From Blasia pusilla (lineage: Eukaryota > Marchantiophyta > Marchantiopsida > Blasiales), in NCBI GenBank assembly GCA_050084515.1, contig CM114274.1, positions 15,066,001 to 15,130,000 on the forward strand: a stretch of 64,000 nucleotides of DNA, given 5' to 3'. The first letter of the stretch is position 1, and the number at the start of each line of letters is the position of its first letter. Below the pieces are notes generated by a model that worked only from the letters and a program-made list of their open reading frames with translations, did not search any database and was not told the origin of the DNA. A program made the position numbers and the translations under genes. Below, in pieces: positions 23,478-34,210 of this stretch.

Positions 23478-25178
23478 TCAACGAGTTACACGATTGATAG
23501 CTTGAAACAAATCTGACAAGAACACGAGTGGTTGGTCAGACGTGAATGGACGACGAGGCGAGCGACCCCCCACCACCTCCGCACGACGTATCAATGCCAA
23601 GGCTTGTGCACGTTGTAAGGCCACTGAGATGCATTTCCGAAAATAAGTAGTAACTACCGAGAGAGAAGGACTACGGGAAGGGGCAAGGTGATGATTCTCG
23701 AGGGAGTGGTGAGCACATGTTTTCAGGAAAGTATCAAAAGATACATGTAAATGACCGAATACTTCCACTGCAAAAAGAAAAAATCCATCAGTCGCATGTC
23801 TCACAGCATAACTTAACTCCTTGATTCTTGCTGCAACTTCGGCCGCCAAACCTTTGGTATATGCGGCTCGACACACCAAATCAAAATGTGTTGGATCAAC
23901 AACCACCACATCACCTAGTGTCCGAAATCCACCTCGAGACATAACAAGATCCATTCTCCGACGAGAGGTTGCTTGTGTGGTTGAAGGTAGGACATGGAGT
24001 TGCTCTTGCCCAACTGTGTATCCTGAAGTACGAGCCACCGATGCTACCGCCTCTCTAATAACATCATGTGTGGCCGTTCGTTCTCCACCATGTGCACATC
24101 GGAGAATATGGATACCCTTGGCATCAATGGGATCCCCGCATACACAATTCGGCACACCTAAGAGAGAAGGATGGGGAAGTCCAAGACGTAATCGCAAAGC
24201 TGTCGAGAATATACTTCGAGGAAGACGAAATGGAAGAATAAGAGGATTTGCAGTAAGCCACGCCCCCGCTCCGGAACCCGCACATGAACGTAGACGAGCT
24301 CGATTAGTGTCGGAGGATGCCTCGGAGAGAATGCTGGAAAAGTTGATTTGATGCAGATTCTCAGAGATATGCTCTTGAAGTTGATCAAGCCCTTCCGTAA
24401 TCAGTTGACTGAAAGGGGGTAGAATTGCTTGTGTAGCAAGAGGAAGAAGAGCTCGTGTAGATCTCAGTTGTTGTTGAAATAACAAGTCCCCCTCCTCTAC
24501 ATGGGCGATATGATCCATCAAGATAAGTGTATCTCCTTGGAGAAACCTTGAAGCCATAATCGGTGCTACCAACGCCCAACTCCCCAAAAAGGCTGCGGGA
24601 GCAGATGCGACTGTGGAGGATAGTCCCACCCCTCCAAAAGAAATAGGCAAGATAGCTTGTCGAGAAGCAAAGACACCATCCTCTCCCTCAAAGGTATTCG
24701 GGCCAAGAAGTTGACCAAAAGTTGCCAAGATAGAAGCATCAAAAGAGGCCAACCGATGTAAGAACCTTGAAGTGGGAGGACAAGTGTGAAGAAGGTAGGA
24801 AGGACTTCCTAGAAAACATTGGGAGAGAATCCCATAAGCCACTTGGGGATCCCCAAGATGAGGTAACAAATGAAGCCATTCCACGTCTTTCAAAAGGGCC
24901 TCATCCAAGAACTTTGAGACATAGTCAATGAAGCCAATTGGGACCCCAAGAACTCTAACCCCTTCAATGTAGATGGGAAAATCAGGAGTAGGTGGGGTGA
25001 ATGTCGAGGGAAGGCATGAAGGAGACCATACTCCACATTTACTAGGTTGGACTTTAAGGTTCAAGAAAGAGAGTTGCTCCACGAAATGGGTATAAGCAAG
25101 AACCACTTCAGAAGGAGGACCTATAATGTGAGTGTCATCAGCAATAGAAGGGAAAAGGCAAGATGGAAATGCTTGCGC
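23478..25178 (-). pseudogene. LINE reverse transcriptase motif C, thumb and restriction-like endonuclease
   Basis: The frame continues from the RT. IADDTHIIGPPSE (about 25,110-25,145) is the catalytic Asp-Asp block. Counting from the first Met at 25,106, the open part is 542 residues. A zinc knuckle (C321, C323, H333, C337) is followed by HDVIREAVASV, then the endonuclease core RRMDLV (Asp 386) and LGDVVVVDPTHFD (Asp 399/404) and a downstream AAYTKGLAAEV (Lys 418). This is the arrangement of the R2-type endonuclease, which nicks target DNA to prime reverse transcription. The C-terminal about 100 residues recur in the scrap at 12,318-12,670. Confidence 0.88.
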
Positions 25179-25181
25179 TCA

Positions 25182-26400
25182 TGCTCGAAGGGCACGAAAA
25201 TGGGCAATGGCAAAGAGTGGGCCCCCCATGGGATCACCTTGATGTGTGCCACAAGCTGATTGTAGAATACTATATTCCCCAGAAGTAGCATGATGGGAAT
25301 AGAGAATGGGCGTATCATAGGCATAGAAGGAGCGAACAAATGGAATAAGGCTTGCGAGTTGTCCTCCTACACAACGTAACTCCTCAAAGATGGCCGCACG
25401 AGAAGCTGAATTGAATGCGTTAGCCACATCGACTTGAATTGCTACCCAATCTGGATGAATATCAAGAGTGGAGCGAATCCCATGCACCACAGCCTCACAA
25501 CCTCCAGGAGTTGCCACTCCAAATTGATGAAGAAATAAGTGGGCACTAAAGTGTGGACGAAATTGCAAGCATAGGGATCAACTAACCAAGCGGAATAAAA
25601 CCTCTCCAATAGCCAAAGGGCGCACACCTGAAGGAGGCTTATCCATAGCCAACAAATGACAAGCCCCTAAGAGCCTAGAGATAGAGAATGGGAGACGACA
25701 CTGCCGCCATATGTGCACACACCTTGTATAGAGAGACAAAGCCACTTGTTGAATCTGTTGGGATAAAGCAATCGCGAAGATGCTAAAAAACCATCCCTGA
25801 TAGCCCGCTTCCTGATAAGCGAGGAGTATGCAGAAAAGCCCTTGTGAAAACCTCCAAGTCAAGCTCCAAGTCAAGGTCCGTTGTATAGTCTTCCACAAAA
25901 GATGGAGCATCGCCACTTGAAGGAGGATGAAGAGCTTCTAAGAGAGCCACTGTTTTTGCACTTGGAACCGCCGGAGAAAGAGGACCCAATGCTCAAGCTG
26001 CACGTGAAAACTCACCAACCTGCCCCAAAAGTAGACTTCGTCGAAGGCATTGTTGTATTGAAGGCCTCCCATGATTGGCATGTTGAGTGGGATGAGCCGC
26101 AGCTAAGGCCTCTGCTCGAACTACATGCTCATTCTAAAGATTCTCCCAATCCCCAGACATAAAGCGTTGAATACGTGTGGAGGTTTCACGATGACCCGTT
26201 GCACCACCCCTTGGAGGGAGGACTAAAACACATTGTGGGAAGAGTAATAGGAGATACCAAGCATTTATATGCGCTAACCTTTCTAATGGGAAAAGCAAAG
26301 CTTGTTGGGTGATGGGGCGAAGAGCAATAGGAATGCGAGTGTAGAGTCTAGGACGAGGAAGACCTGGATGGAAAGAGCAAAGGAGATCAATTTGGGATTG
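25182..26400 (-). pseudogene. LINE linker and reverse transcriptase, N-terminal half
   Basis: After a linker (RFMSGDWENL near 26,140; a GEFSRA phrase near 26,010) the RT starts. KPPSGVRPLAIGEVLFRLV (about 25,580-25,640) is the conserved second RT block, GVATPGGCEAVVHGIR (about 25,480-25,530) the next, VQVDVANAFNSASR-like residues (about 25,400-25,440) hold the first catalytic Asp, and CGTHQGDPMGGPLFAIAHF (about 25,200-25,260) is motif B. A stop at 25,179-25,181 (TGA) ends the open stretch, but the same frame continues below. Stops at about 25,800, 25,992 and 26,130 are also in frame. Confidence 0.85.
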
Positions 26401-27046
26401 TCCAAGCAGTTGTTGTGGGGAGTGCAGTAGGAGGTGGTATCGGGTTAGGGATTGAAGGCCCATGCATGGATCGACAATACCGCTGATGTCTTTTGATCCC
26501 ATTAGGAGCAAACTCCTTACCACAAGGTATGCAACGAACCTTTGGTACAAATGGAGAAGTAGAAGGGTTACAAGGAGAGGAGGTGGGAGGTGCAAGAGGT
26601 GGTGATGGCCAACGATGAGGGGATAAGTAGGTTGGGGAAGGAGGAGGAGGAAGAGGGGAGATTCGGGTAGAATAGATGGGAGTTGGAAGCAAGGGCATAG
26701 ATGAGATATGTGGGGATGGCAAAGTAGAAGGATTCGGTAACAATGGATCAAGATTAGGCTCAATAGGACAAGGCGAAGAAGGGAGAAGAGGAGAATCCGG
26801 AAGAAAAGTAGCGAGTGTAATGGCTATACTAGCATCTGGAGGAAAATGGTGAGATCTACGATGAGGAGGTGAACCAGGGGGAGAGGTTACGGCTGTAGGA
26901 GGACGTGTAAAACCAGATAAGCGAGTAGATGGAGAATCCAACTCCATATCTGATGACATAGAAGTAAAGGTAGGCAAGTCTTCAGAGACAAGAAAAGACA
27001 TATGAAACGTGGTTTGGAGAAAGCATGAGGATAACGAGCAAAGCAA
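26387..27046 (-). pseudogene. LINE N-terminal region with zinc finger
   Basis: About 219 codons are open. The first 165 residues are rich in Pro and Ser and show no fold. At residues 172-191 lies CIPCGKEFAPNGIKRHQRYC, a C-x2-C-x11-H-x3-C finger with a further His at 195, comparable to the DNA-binding finger at the N-terminus of R2-type proteins. It would bind target DNA. The frame then shifts into the next segment at about 26,400. Confidence 0.75.
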
Positions 27047-28285
27047 AAGTAGTGGAATCCGTCCAAAAGAAATTTAGATGGAGAGATGAAGATTAGGCAA
27101 TACCGAATTTATGATTGAAAGTTACTATAAGAAAAATATTAAAAAAAATTGAAAAGGAAAAGTGATGTATATGGCATCGGAAGAGATGGCTCAAGAATAT
27201 GAATTTCTAATGTCCTTAAGGAGATGGCAAACGTATGTAGGGGCGAAACAGTAAGGTAAGGAGTTGAAAGAGCAAGTAAGACTTTTGGGAGAAATTGACC
27301 TAAAACAAACCCGTACACAAAAATAGGCGCCTACAGAGAAGGAATAAAAACTAGAAAACCTACTTGATATCAAAAGAATGAGCTCGCCAAGACGATCGAA
27401 ACAGGCCCAAACACGTCCAAAACCGACAGTCCAGAAGAAAGTTATGAAAGAAATTAGAAACACCAAAAAAGAGGATGTGAGGAGTAAGTGAGCCACCCAC
27501 CAATGACCGCTATGAGGGAATGAGTTCGTAATGTTGGGCCCAGTTCATACCAAAAGATCCAGAAAAGCAAGAGGGATTCCTTAAATCGATGGTAACCTGG
27601 TATCACTCTAAAAGGAGAGTACTATGTTTGAAATTGCGTGTAGGAATCTATAAGCACATTTACGAGAGAAGGAGGTCCAAAGATCCCAAGAACTTTGGAA
27701 AACTCAATCTTAAGTGGAAAAAAGAAGAACCCAAAGTTCAAACTTGAGAAGATGAACACATTGGGCCTTAGATTGAAAAGATTGGATAACCATGGAAATA
27801 GTTAGAAGCAAAATTCTAGACGTCCCTCCATCTCCTCCGCCATACTCCTCCTCCTCCATGTCTCCTCCCCCATCATCTTTAAACTTATACCAAACCCTAT
27901 TCATCATCGGGTTAAGCTAACCCGAAGGTTTAGGCGGGGTTGGCCGAGCTGCTCGGGATAGGACGGTGCCGGTAGGAGAGGAAGCTGGACGGGAAAGAGG
28001 CCGCACAGAGGATGCCATAGGCGGGAGCTTGTTTGAAACCTGAGGCTGGTGGTGGGAAATATCTTAGGGGCCGTTGGGCAGGGCAGAGGGTGAGGGTGAG
28101 CTCAATGGGGGTTAAGCGTTGCATGGATAGGGGGAGGGTGTCAAAGAGGGAATAGAGAGTAAAGAATTGCAGAAGTTGAGAAGTTTAAGGTGTTGTGAAC
28201 ATTGGATGTAAACATTTTCAAACACCCTCGGCATACCTCCTTGGGGACCCTTTTTGTATTTGATTCGTTGGATGTATTGGGAGCA
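27047..28285. other. No gene recognised
   Basis: The first few hundred bases upstream of the LINE may be its 5' UTR. The remainder has no identifiable product. One frame at 27,710-27,907 (minus) is Asp/Gly/Glu-rich and reflects a CTCCTC-rich stretch on the plus strand. Confidence 0.3.
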
Positions 28286-28289
28286 CGCT

Positions 28290-29870
28290 GAAAGAACAAT
28301 GAATTTTGTCATGGGATGTTGGATAAGAGTGCAATTGTAGCAAATGCTCATATTGCATCACGTCTATCTAATAGATGTTATGATTTTGTTGAACGTGTTG
28401 AGAGATGGTGTTTAGCTTGGAGTCGTTTTAAATGAACACTACAAAAACATCAGAGACACTTGTTTGGGAAGTACAATTGGGAAGGTGATACGGTGAAGGG
28501 ATTTGAACCTCACCATGAAAGATGTCTGTGACATCAAACAATAGTTGAAGCTAAATTCATATTATCATAGTCCATATTGCAACGGCAATAAGAATGTGGG
28601 TCCAACAACATCTTGGTTTGGCTTTGTTGTATCGAGAAAAGAACAAACCAGAGGGCGTTCCATTTTGCTTAGTAGTTGCAATGCCATGGATGCTTGAGAA
28701 GCTTGCTACATTGAGCCAAGGAAACGCAGTGGGAATGGATTTGAATTTTGGAACTAACATTTATGAGGTAATATATTTCATGTATCCACTAATCTCGTGT
28801 CAAAATAGTGAAGTCTGGTTTTGTTCCTATTTGGTGTAAGAAGCAAGAAGCTTGCAATTCAAATTAATTATGTGAATTTTCTTTTTTGTTTCTAGTTCCA
28901 ACTGTTTACACTTTTATGCTAGGATGAATTCCATGCACTTGGCCAATGATGGAAAGACACACACAAGCTGATATTGCTGAGGTGTTTGTTAAGTGCCATA
29001 AAATTGCACATGAATTATTATAGAAGGAAAGTACTTGAATCTTCTAAGTTATGGAGGCTGTCCTGTTTGATACTGGATGATTCCAAAGAGGAACAAACTG
29101 CAATTGAGTGTGTGTTATCTCATAAAATCCCCTATCCAATGTGAGTCTGTTTCTTCGTGTATTATATAAATTTGAATAGTATAATTATATTCTTGAAAAC
29201 TTTGAATGGTTCAGTACTTGAAAAGTTTAATTGTTGTAACCTCCATTGTATTCAAAGATGTCTTTCCGGGGTGATGATATTTCTATGCATCTGAAATATC
29301 CGCAAAGTATGGATAAAAAACTTGCATATGAAGGTTAGAGATCCCATTATCAAGGCTTGGATGAATAGAGAGCTTGCTTGAGTCATGTATACCACAGATA
29401 CAGATTCACATCTTTATCCATCATACTATAAGGGCACCTATTGCAAAAACTTTCAACTTGTGTTTCCAATTATCAGAACTACAACCACAAGTGGAATAGT
29501 TCAGAATAGGTATTTCGAACATGTGAATCAGTGTTCCAAAGCACCTTCTAAAGGAGTGAAACATGAAATATTTAATAAATTCCTTTTTCGCGACTTTACA
29601 GAACCTGTGGTATCTTTTGAAGTGTAAAGAACCTATATTTTTTGAGCACTTCCAAGCATATTGGCTTCCCAAGATACGTAGATGGGCCACCCAATATTGG
29701 AGCACATAAGAAGAGCAAATCAGAATACAACGAGTGCTACGGAGCGTTGGCATTCCATGTTGAAGACTCACTTGAAAGCTTCCAGGAGAACTAAATGTCA
29801 ACGTCGCATGTCATGGCTATTGCATGTAATAGTTGACATAGTAGACTTGTACTATTAGTGTACCTCAAAT
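28290..29870 (+). pseudogene. MULE-derived / SWIM zinc-finger family gene, fragment
   Basis: Plus-strand pieces match the central and C-terminal parts of plant SWIM zinc-finger proteins, which descend from MULE transposases. IWVQQHLGLALLYREKNK and FCLVVAMPWMLEKL precede GMDLNFGTNIYE (about 28,735-28,766), the counterpart of the transposase D-x-T-F-G-T-N block with its catalytic Asp. A GT at 28,767 and TTTCTAG ending about 28,896 would be an intron, and reading resumes with FQLFTLM. Later, ATERWHSMLKTHLKASRR and MSWLLHVIVDIVDLYY (about 29,720-29,850) correspond to the C-terminal transposase part. Many stops show decay. The N-terminal part of the same family starts at 62,979. A SWIM finger itself was not seen here. 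Confidence 0.7.
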
Positions 29871-30300
29871 TTGAAGATGCAAGGATGTGTGCGAAATCAA
29901 ATCGTGGAGAAAAATATGATCAAGGCAATAAAGAATGCCAAGTCCATTCCAAATGAACATGTAACGTGTACTTCCATCAATGGAAGTAAAAAGTTGCATT
30001 TATGAAACATCAATCTAAACCCCTCCAAACTCATGAAGTTGTTGATTATGACATGGATGACAACACGTGCATATGCCCCCACACTCCTGAGAGGAACACA
30101 TGTAAACATCAAGTTAGTGACTTTTACATCCATTGCAAAAGACATGTATTTGCTTGAAGATTTTGATGTTCGAATATTTCCAAATGGAATTGTTGTTTGT
30201 TTGTACAAGTGAAGGTTCTTCTAATAGAAAGTCACACAAAAACTAATATCCTATTGTATTTAGGTAGAAAGAAGGGGAATATTTTGGTAGAGGAAGGGGA
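29871..30300. other. No gene recognised
   Basis: Spacer after the MULE-type remnant. A minus-strand frame (29,897-30,208) has no known motif. Confidence 0.3.
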
Positions 30301-30803
30301 ATGACTGCATTGACGAGTGAGTTAGTCATGATCGAGTGCGGGCTTGAGTGTGAGCCGGGCATGTCCGTTTCCGTGCAACCTTGCACCAAGCCTACCTGCC
30401 TGCCCACACCAAACCCTTTGTTTGTCCGTGGTAGGCCCACCTACCAGTCCACCCTCAGCCCGCATATCCACACTCAGCCCGCCACGCTTGCCCTCATCTC
30501 ACAAGCCCGCGCCTGGCCCGCCATGAGCCCACAATAGGCTTGCCATGAGTCCGCATTAGGCCACTTGGCCCGTGTGGCCCGTGATGGTGCCTTCGTCAGA
30601 CCCACCCTCATCCCGCGTCGCGCCCGTGTCCTGCCTTTAGCCTGCCCCCTTGCCTGCATCCTTCATCCGAGCGTGCACATGTTCTCGCGTGCAGAGCCCA
30701 CACGATCTACCTGGGCGCCTAAAAAAACCCCGTCTGCAATTGGTTTTCCTTGTCCACACAAGTCCTTCTCATGGACGAACTTGCCTGTTTCCGTGCAACC
30801 TTG
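30301..30803 (+). repeat. GC-rich repeat with two solo ends of the TTGCAC inverted-repeat family
   Basis: Two copies of the family 3' end, tttccgtgcaaccttg, finish at 30,383 and 30,803. Between them lies GC-rich sequence full of agcccgcc/cgtgtggccc words, as in the element at 10.5 kb. No matching left end (caaggttgcac) was found next to either, so these look like truncated or nested elements. Frames on both strands here are compositional. Confidence 0.5.
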
Positions 30804-31404
30804 TTGTAGCTCCAAGGAGAAAGAACAAAGACAAAGAGAAGTATAAATTTGAAAGGAAACGACGAGCGGGAAAATGTGTTTAGGGTGATGAGTACCTCGA
30901 CCTCTATCTTTACACTCTCTTTCTTTTAGTATAATTACCAAGAGATACATTCAGCGCAAAAAAAAGAATCCATACTTCATAGCACGGAGGGCATGCTAAA
31001 ATCTGAATGAGATCCATCAATTGCCCTATCTTGCTGAAAACCCTGTATACCGGAGGAACACCACCATGAAATCTACGAATGGCTCCCATGTGTGAACTTG
31101 TGAATTGTTATTGACAGATGGTCACCAAATTTTGTTTTCAACATAGGAATGAGGTAAAACATGGTGCATTCTTTGGCCATCCTTTGTGACCGCACAAGAG
31201 AAATTTCATGGCGGTATCTGAACAAGACTATGCACATGGATCACATGGAATAACGACAAAAAAAGAAAGAAGAAAGATGTTCATCCTAAACTTTGTTTGC
31301 ACCACATCTCAAGTGATGCCCTAATCTGACGATTACAAGTATCTTGGAAGTGGGTGCATGCCATATTAGTAGCCTGCATGGTCTCCGTGCCTTTATACAA
31401 CATT
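30804..31404. other. No gene recognised
   Basis: Spacer between repeats; no motif recognised. Confidence 0.35.
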
Positions 31405-31713
31405 CAGGGTTGCACACGGAAAAATTCTGTGTCCACGGATATGTCCATGTCCATGGACTTATGTCTGTCCACTTGGGCCTATGCACCGCATGCTCACGGC
31501 CCCGACCTTGCCTTGTGGGCCTCGAGCCCGCCATACGAGGGCCACGAGCACGCCCAATGGGGGCCAAGCCCGCAGTGTGGGAGCCTAGCCATGGGCCACA
31601 AAACCGATGCAGGCTCGGCCAGCCCAGGTGCTCGCTACGGGCTCGGCGGGCTCCAGGTACCCGTGCGGCATGTCCGTCACATGGACGCACATGTCCATTT
31701 CCGTGCAACCTTG
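31405..31713. mobile_element. Short inverted-repeat element, 309 bp
   Basis: The left end CAGGGTTGCAC and right end GTGCAACCTTG form a TIR with one mismatch. Both ends carry cgga/tccg next to the TIR, and the interior begins with a ccacggatatgtccatg phrase. The interior is GC-rich (agcccgc, gggccac). No transposase and no clear target-site duplication; MITE-like. Confidence 0.6.
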
Positions 31714-33260
31714 ACGACGTGTCACTCCGGAAGATAAATTCGGATTTTATGCACCATTAGTAGTGGTCGCAATTATTTCTGAAACTGAAAATGAAAATTT
31801 AAAATTATCTTATGGTATTTTGAATATAAATTATTTTATTGATTCAAAAGGCAATAATCTTATTGATTGAAAATATCAAGGATAGAGGAGAAAACGGATT
31901 TTAAAACCTCTTTAATAATAACCATATCATCATTCTATTAAGGGCAATAGCCTTGGCTAAGATGCTCCCAATGAATTTTTTCCTCATGTTTCGCATAATT
32001 GTGGGACTTTCTTCCTCATGTTTATTATCTTTTCTTATTTGAAAATATAATTTTAAACTATCAAAAAAATTTATCACAATGATTTCAAATATAATTTGTA
32101 AGGGAATGTAATTTCTATTTTTGAAAAAAATACTAAGACAAATTTGGGATAAGTTATTCTGTTAGATAATGAAAAAAATCCTAGATTATTTTAAATTTTA
32201 AATTTTAATTGGGAGAAAATTTTCATGACTATTTTGGGAGGAAAATGATAAAATGATTGATTTTACTTCATTAATTGAAATATGGTGATTGGAAAAAAAA
32301 TTAATATTATTAGACGGTGCCCTTTCTCTTTTACCCTAAGGATTGAAAGTGTCAAGACCATTAAACTAATTTTAAATTCATTTAAAATAACATAAATTTT
32401 TTTGAGAGAAACTCATTAGGAAAGAGAATATAAATAGATGCATCCCACCTGGTTGTATTAATCCTAAAACCATACGATTGCCAAAATTTGTTTGTTACCT
32501 ATGGACGCCAAAATTATTTTTGAAAGAGTAAGAACATGTGTAACAGGGAAGGAAAGCTTAAGAAATCACATTGTTAGTAGAAATCCATTTTATTATAATA
32601 ACAAACTTGAAAAAGACAAAGGAAATGTAAACATCTCGAAAGAAAAGGAATAAAAAAGTGCACAGTGGACGGAAGAGGAAAGCGACAACTAACCTATTAA
32701 TACTTACACGTCCAAACAATATATAGAGATCTGAATCCTTTCATTTCGGACCATTTCTCCCAATTGGATGAGATTACGTCGATGAAGATGAGCCGTCCAG
32801 CACCGAACCGTAGATGACAAAACAAATGCCCTTGCTGACCCGTGTCCACGGGATGCATGACATCCGTCATGACTTAGGGCCTGACCTGTCAAAGTCGTTT
32901 CCTCTTTCGTTTGAGTAAAACGCGGATGGCGGAGAGTATCCCGAGGCAATGTCCGGGGAGAACCGGGGTTACGTGTTGAGCTGGCCGGAAGAATCTGAGA
33001 ATTTCCGATTCAAGTCGTCACTTACCGGCCAAAAACCGAAGGTTCAGGGAGGGTGTTCTTTGTATTCGTACCTGTTTAGCCGGCTGGAATGGAGAAAACT
33101 TCAAAAATTTCCGCTCGGGTTTGTTGACATCGGAAATTTACCGGTTGTCACGGAAAAACTCCTCGGACTCTGTCCCGAGGTTTCCATCCGATTATGCGAG
33201 GCACCGTGCAACCTACCATAAATCGCAAATCCCGATGCGCCAGGAATGCCAACCGCTCGC
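31714..33260. other. AT-rich region then unknown GC-rich stretch, no gene recognised
   Basis: 31,740-32,650 is strongly AT-rich with long A and T runs. 32,750-33,250 is more balanced, with a ccgg-rich stretch; frames there (for example plus 32,949-33,221) lack known motifs. Confidence 0.35.
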
Positions 33261-33261
33261 C

Positions 33262-33725
33262 GATCCCTACGTACGGACGGAAGCACAGAAGACGCCGCGG
33301 TTTCGCACTTATTGCGAAACCGGGCAGCTTGAGCGCGGGGAGGCCGATTTCGGTCCGCGGGTTTTTTTATATACCTCCCCTCCTTTGTGTCTTGACGGGT
33401 TTTTCATCACAGTTTCTATCCAAGTGTATATTTCCTTTTCGTTTTAGAGTTTCTATCGAAGTGTATATTTCCTTTCCGAAACGAAGTGACGTCCCACTAG
33501 CCTATAAACATTCCACAATATTAGTAGGGGGCTTCATTGTTTAATTGTGGAAGAAATATTTTATTACCTACCGGATGATGTGGCCGTTGGAGTTTTGATA
33601 ATTCATTGTGGAAGACCTGTTTTATTACCTGCTTGGATGATCTGGCCGCTCAAGCCGACCGGTCTCGCAATAAATGCGAAACCGCGGCAATCTATGGTCT
33701 TCGGTGCGTACGTCTTCAAAACGTC
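33262..33725. repeat. Fold-back inverted repeat with internal tandem duplications
   Basis: The left arm (about 33,262-33,350) and right arm (about 33,645-33,722) are inverted copies: cgcggtttcgcacttattgc on the left pairs with gcaataaatgcgaaaccgcg on the right, flanked by acgtacg...gaag in both. The loop holds two tandem duplications: agtgtatatttcctttt/cg (33,410-33,478) and a about 58-bp unit (attgtggaag...attttattacct...ggatgat) at 33,541-33,597 and 33,602-33,655. It is likely a fold-back or MITE-type element. Confidence 0.65.
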
Positions 33726-33805
33726 GCGTGATGCCATGCCAAATCATACATAAACCGAACCGTTGGAGTCCTCTTTCGTCGTGCGTCTGAGCGAAGCAAT
33801 CTTTA

Positions 33806-34210
33806 TTATTATGGGAGAGTGCCTTCTTGATTTGCAAATACCTCTCAACTTGACACATGGCAATTGGGCAGCAAGAAAATATTTCACATGCTACGGGCAA
33901 CAAGAAAAAATTTGAATTTATGTGTAATATCATTAATCTCTTCCCTTCATGAGCCATACACAAGCTCTTCAAACACTTTTTTATTTCTCGGGCACCTTAT
34001 TTATATTATTATGGGAGAGTGTCTTCTTGATTTGCTAACACCTCTCTGCTTGACACGTGGCAACTGGGCAACAAGAAAATGTTTCACATGCTATGGGCAG
34101 CAAAAAAATAAATCAAATTTTTGTGCAACATCATTAACCTCTTCCCGGACTATACACTAACTCTTAAACACTTTTTTATTATTTCCGATGCATGGCACGG
34201 GCACCTTACT
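33806..34210 (+). repeat. Tandem duplication, two units of about 200 bp
   Basis: Units at about 33,806-34,003 and 34,005-34,210 share tattattatgggagagtg, then cttcttgatttgc, cttgacac.tggcaa, tttcacatgcta and cacttttttatt...gggcacctta. They differ by scattered substitutions and small indels. Non-coding. Confidence 0.8.

Larger units (their letters stand above)
23339..27046 (-). mobile_element. Non-LTR retrotransposon with restriction-like endonuclease (R2/Utopia-type plan)
   Basis: A single-ORF LINE on the minus strand. From 5' to 3' it has a Ser/Pro-rich N-terminus with a CCHC-type zinc finger, a linker, reverse transcriptase, a CCHC knuckle and a PD-(D/E)XK-type endonuclease at the C-terminus. 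There is no APE endonuclease. This domain order belongs to the early-branching LINE groups (R2, CRE, NeSL, R4, Hero, Utopia), many of which insert at fixed sites. A short A/T run (23,339-23,347) may be the poly(A) tail. Several in-frame stops (near 26,130, 25,992, 25,800 and 25,180) and one or two frameshifts show that this copy is dead. Confidence 0.85.

Noticed and set aside
23821-24351. 176-codon plus-strand frame
   Set aside because: It is antisense to the LINE endonuclease domain, which has strong motif support.
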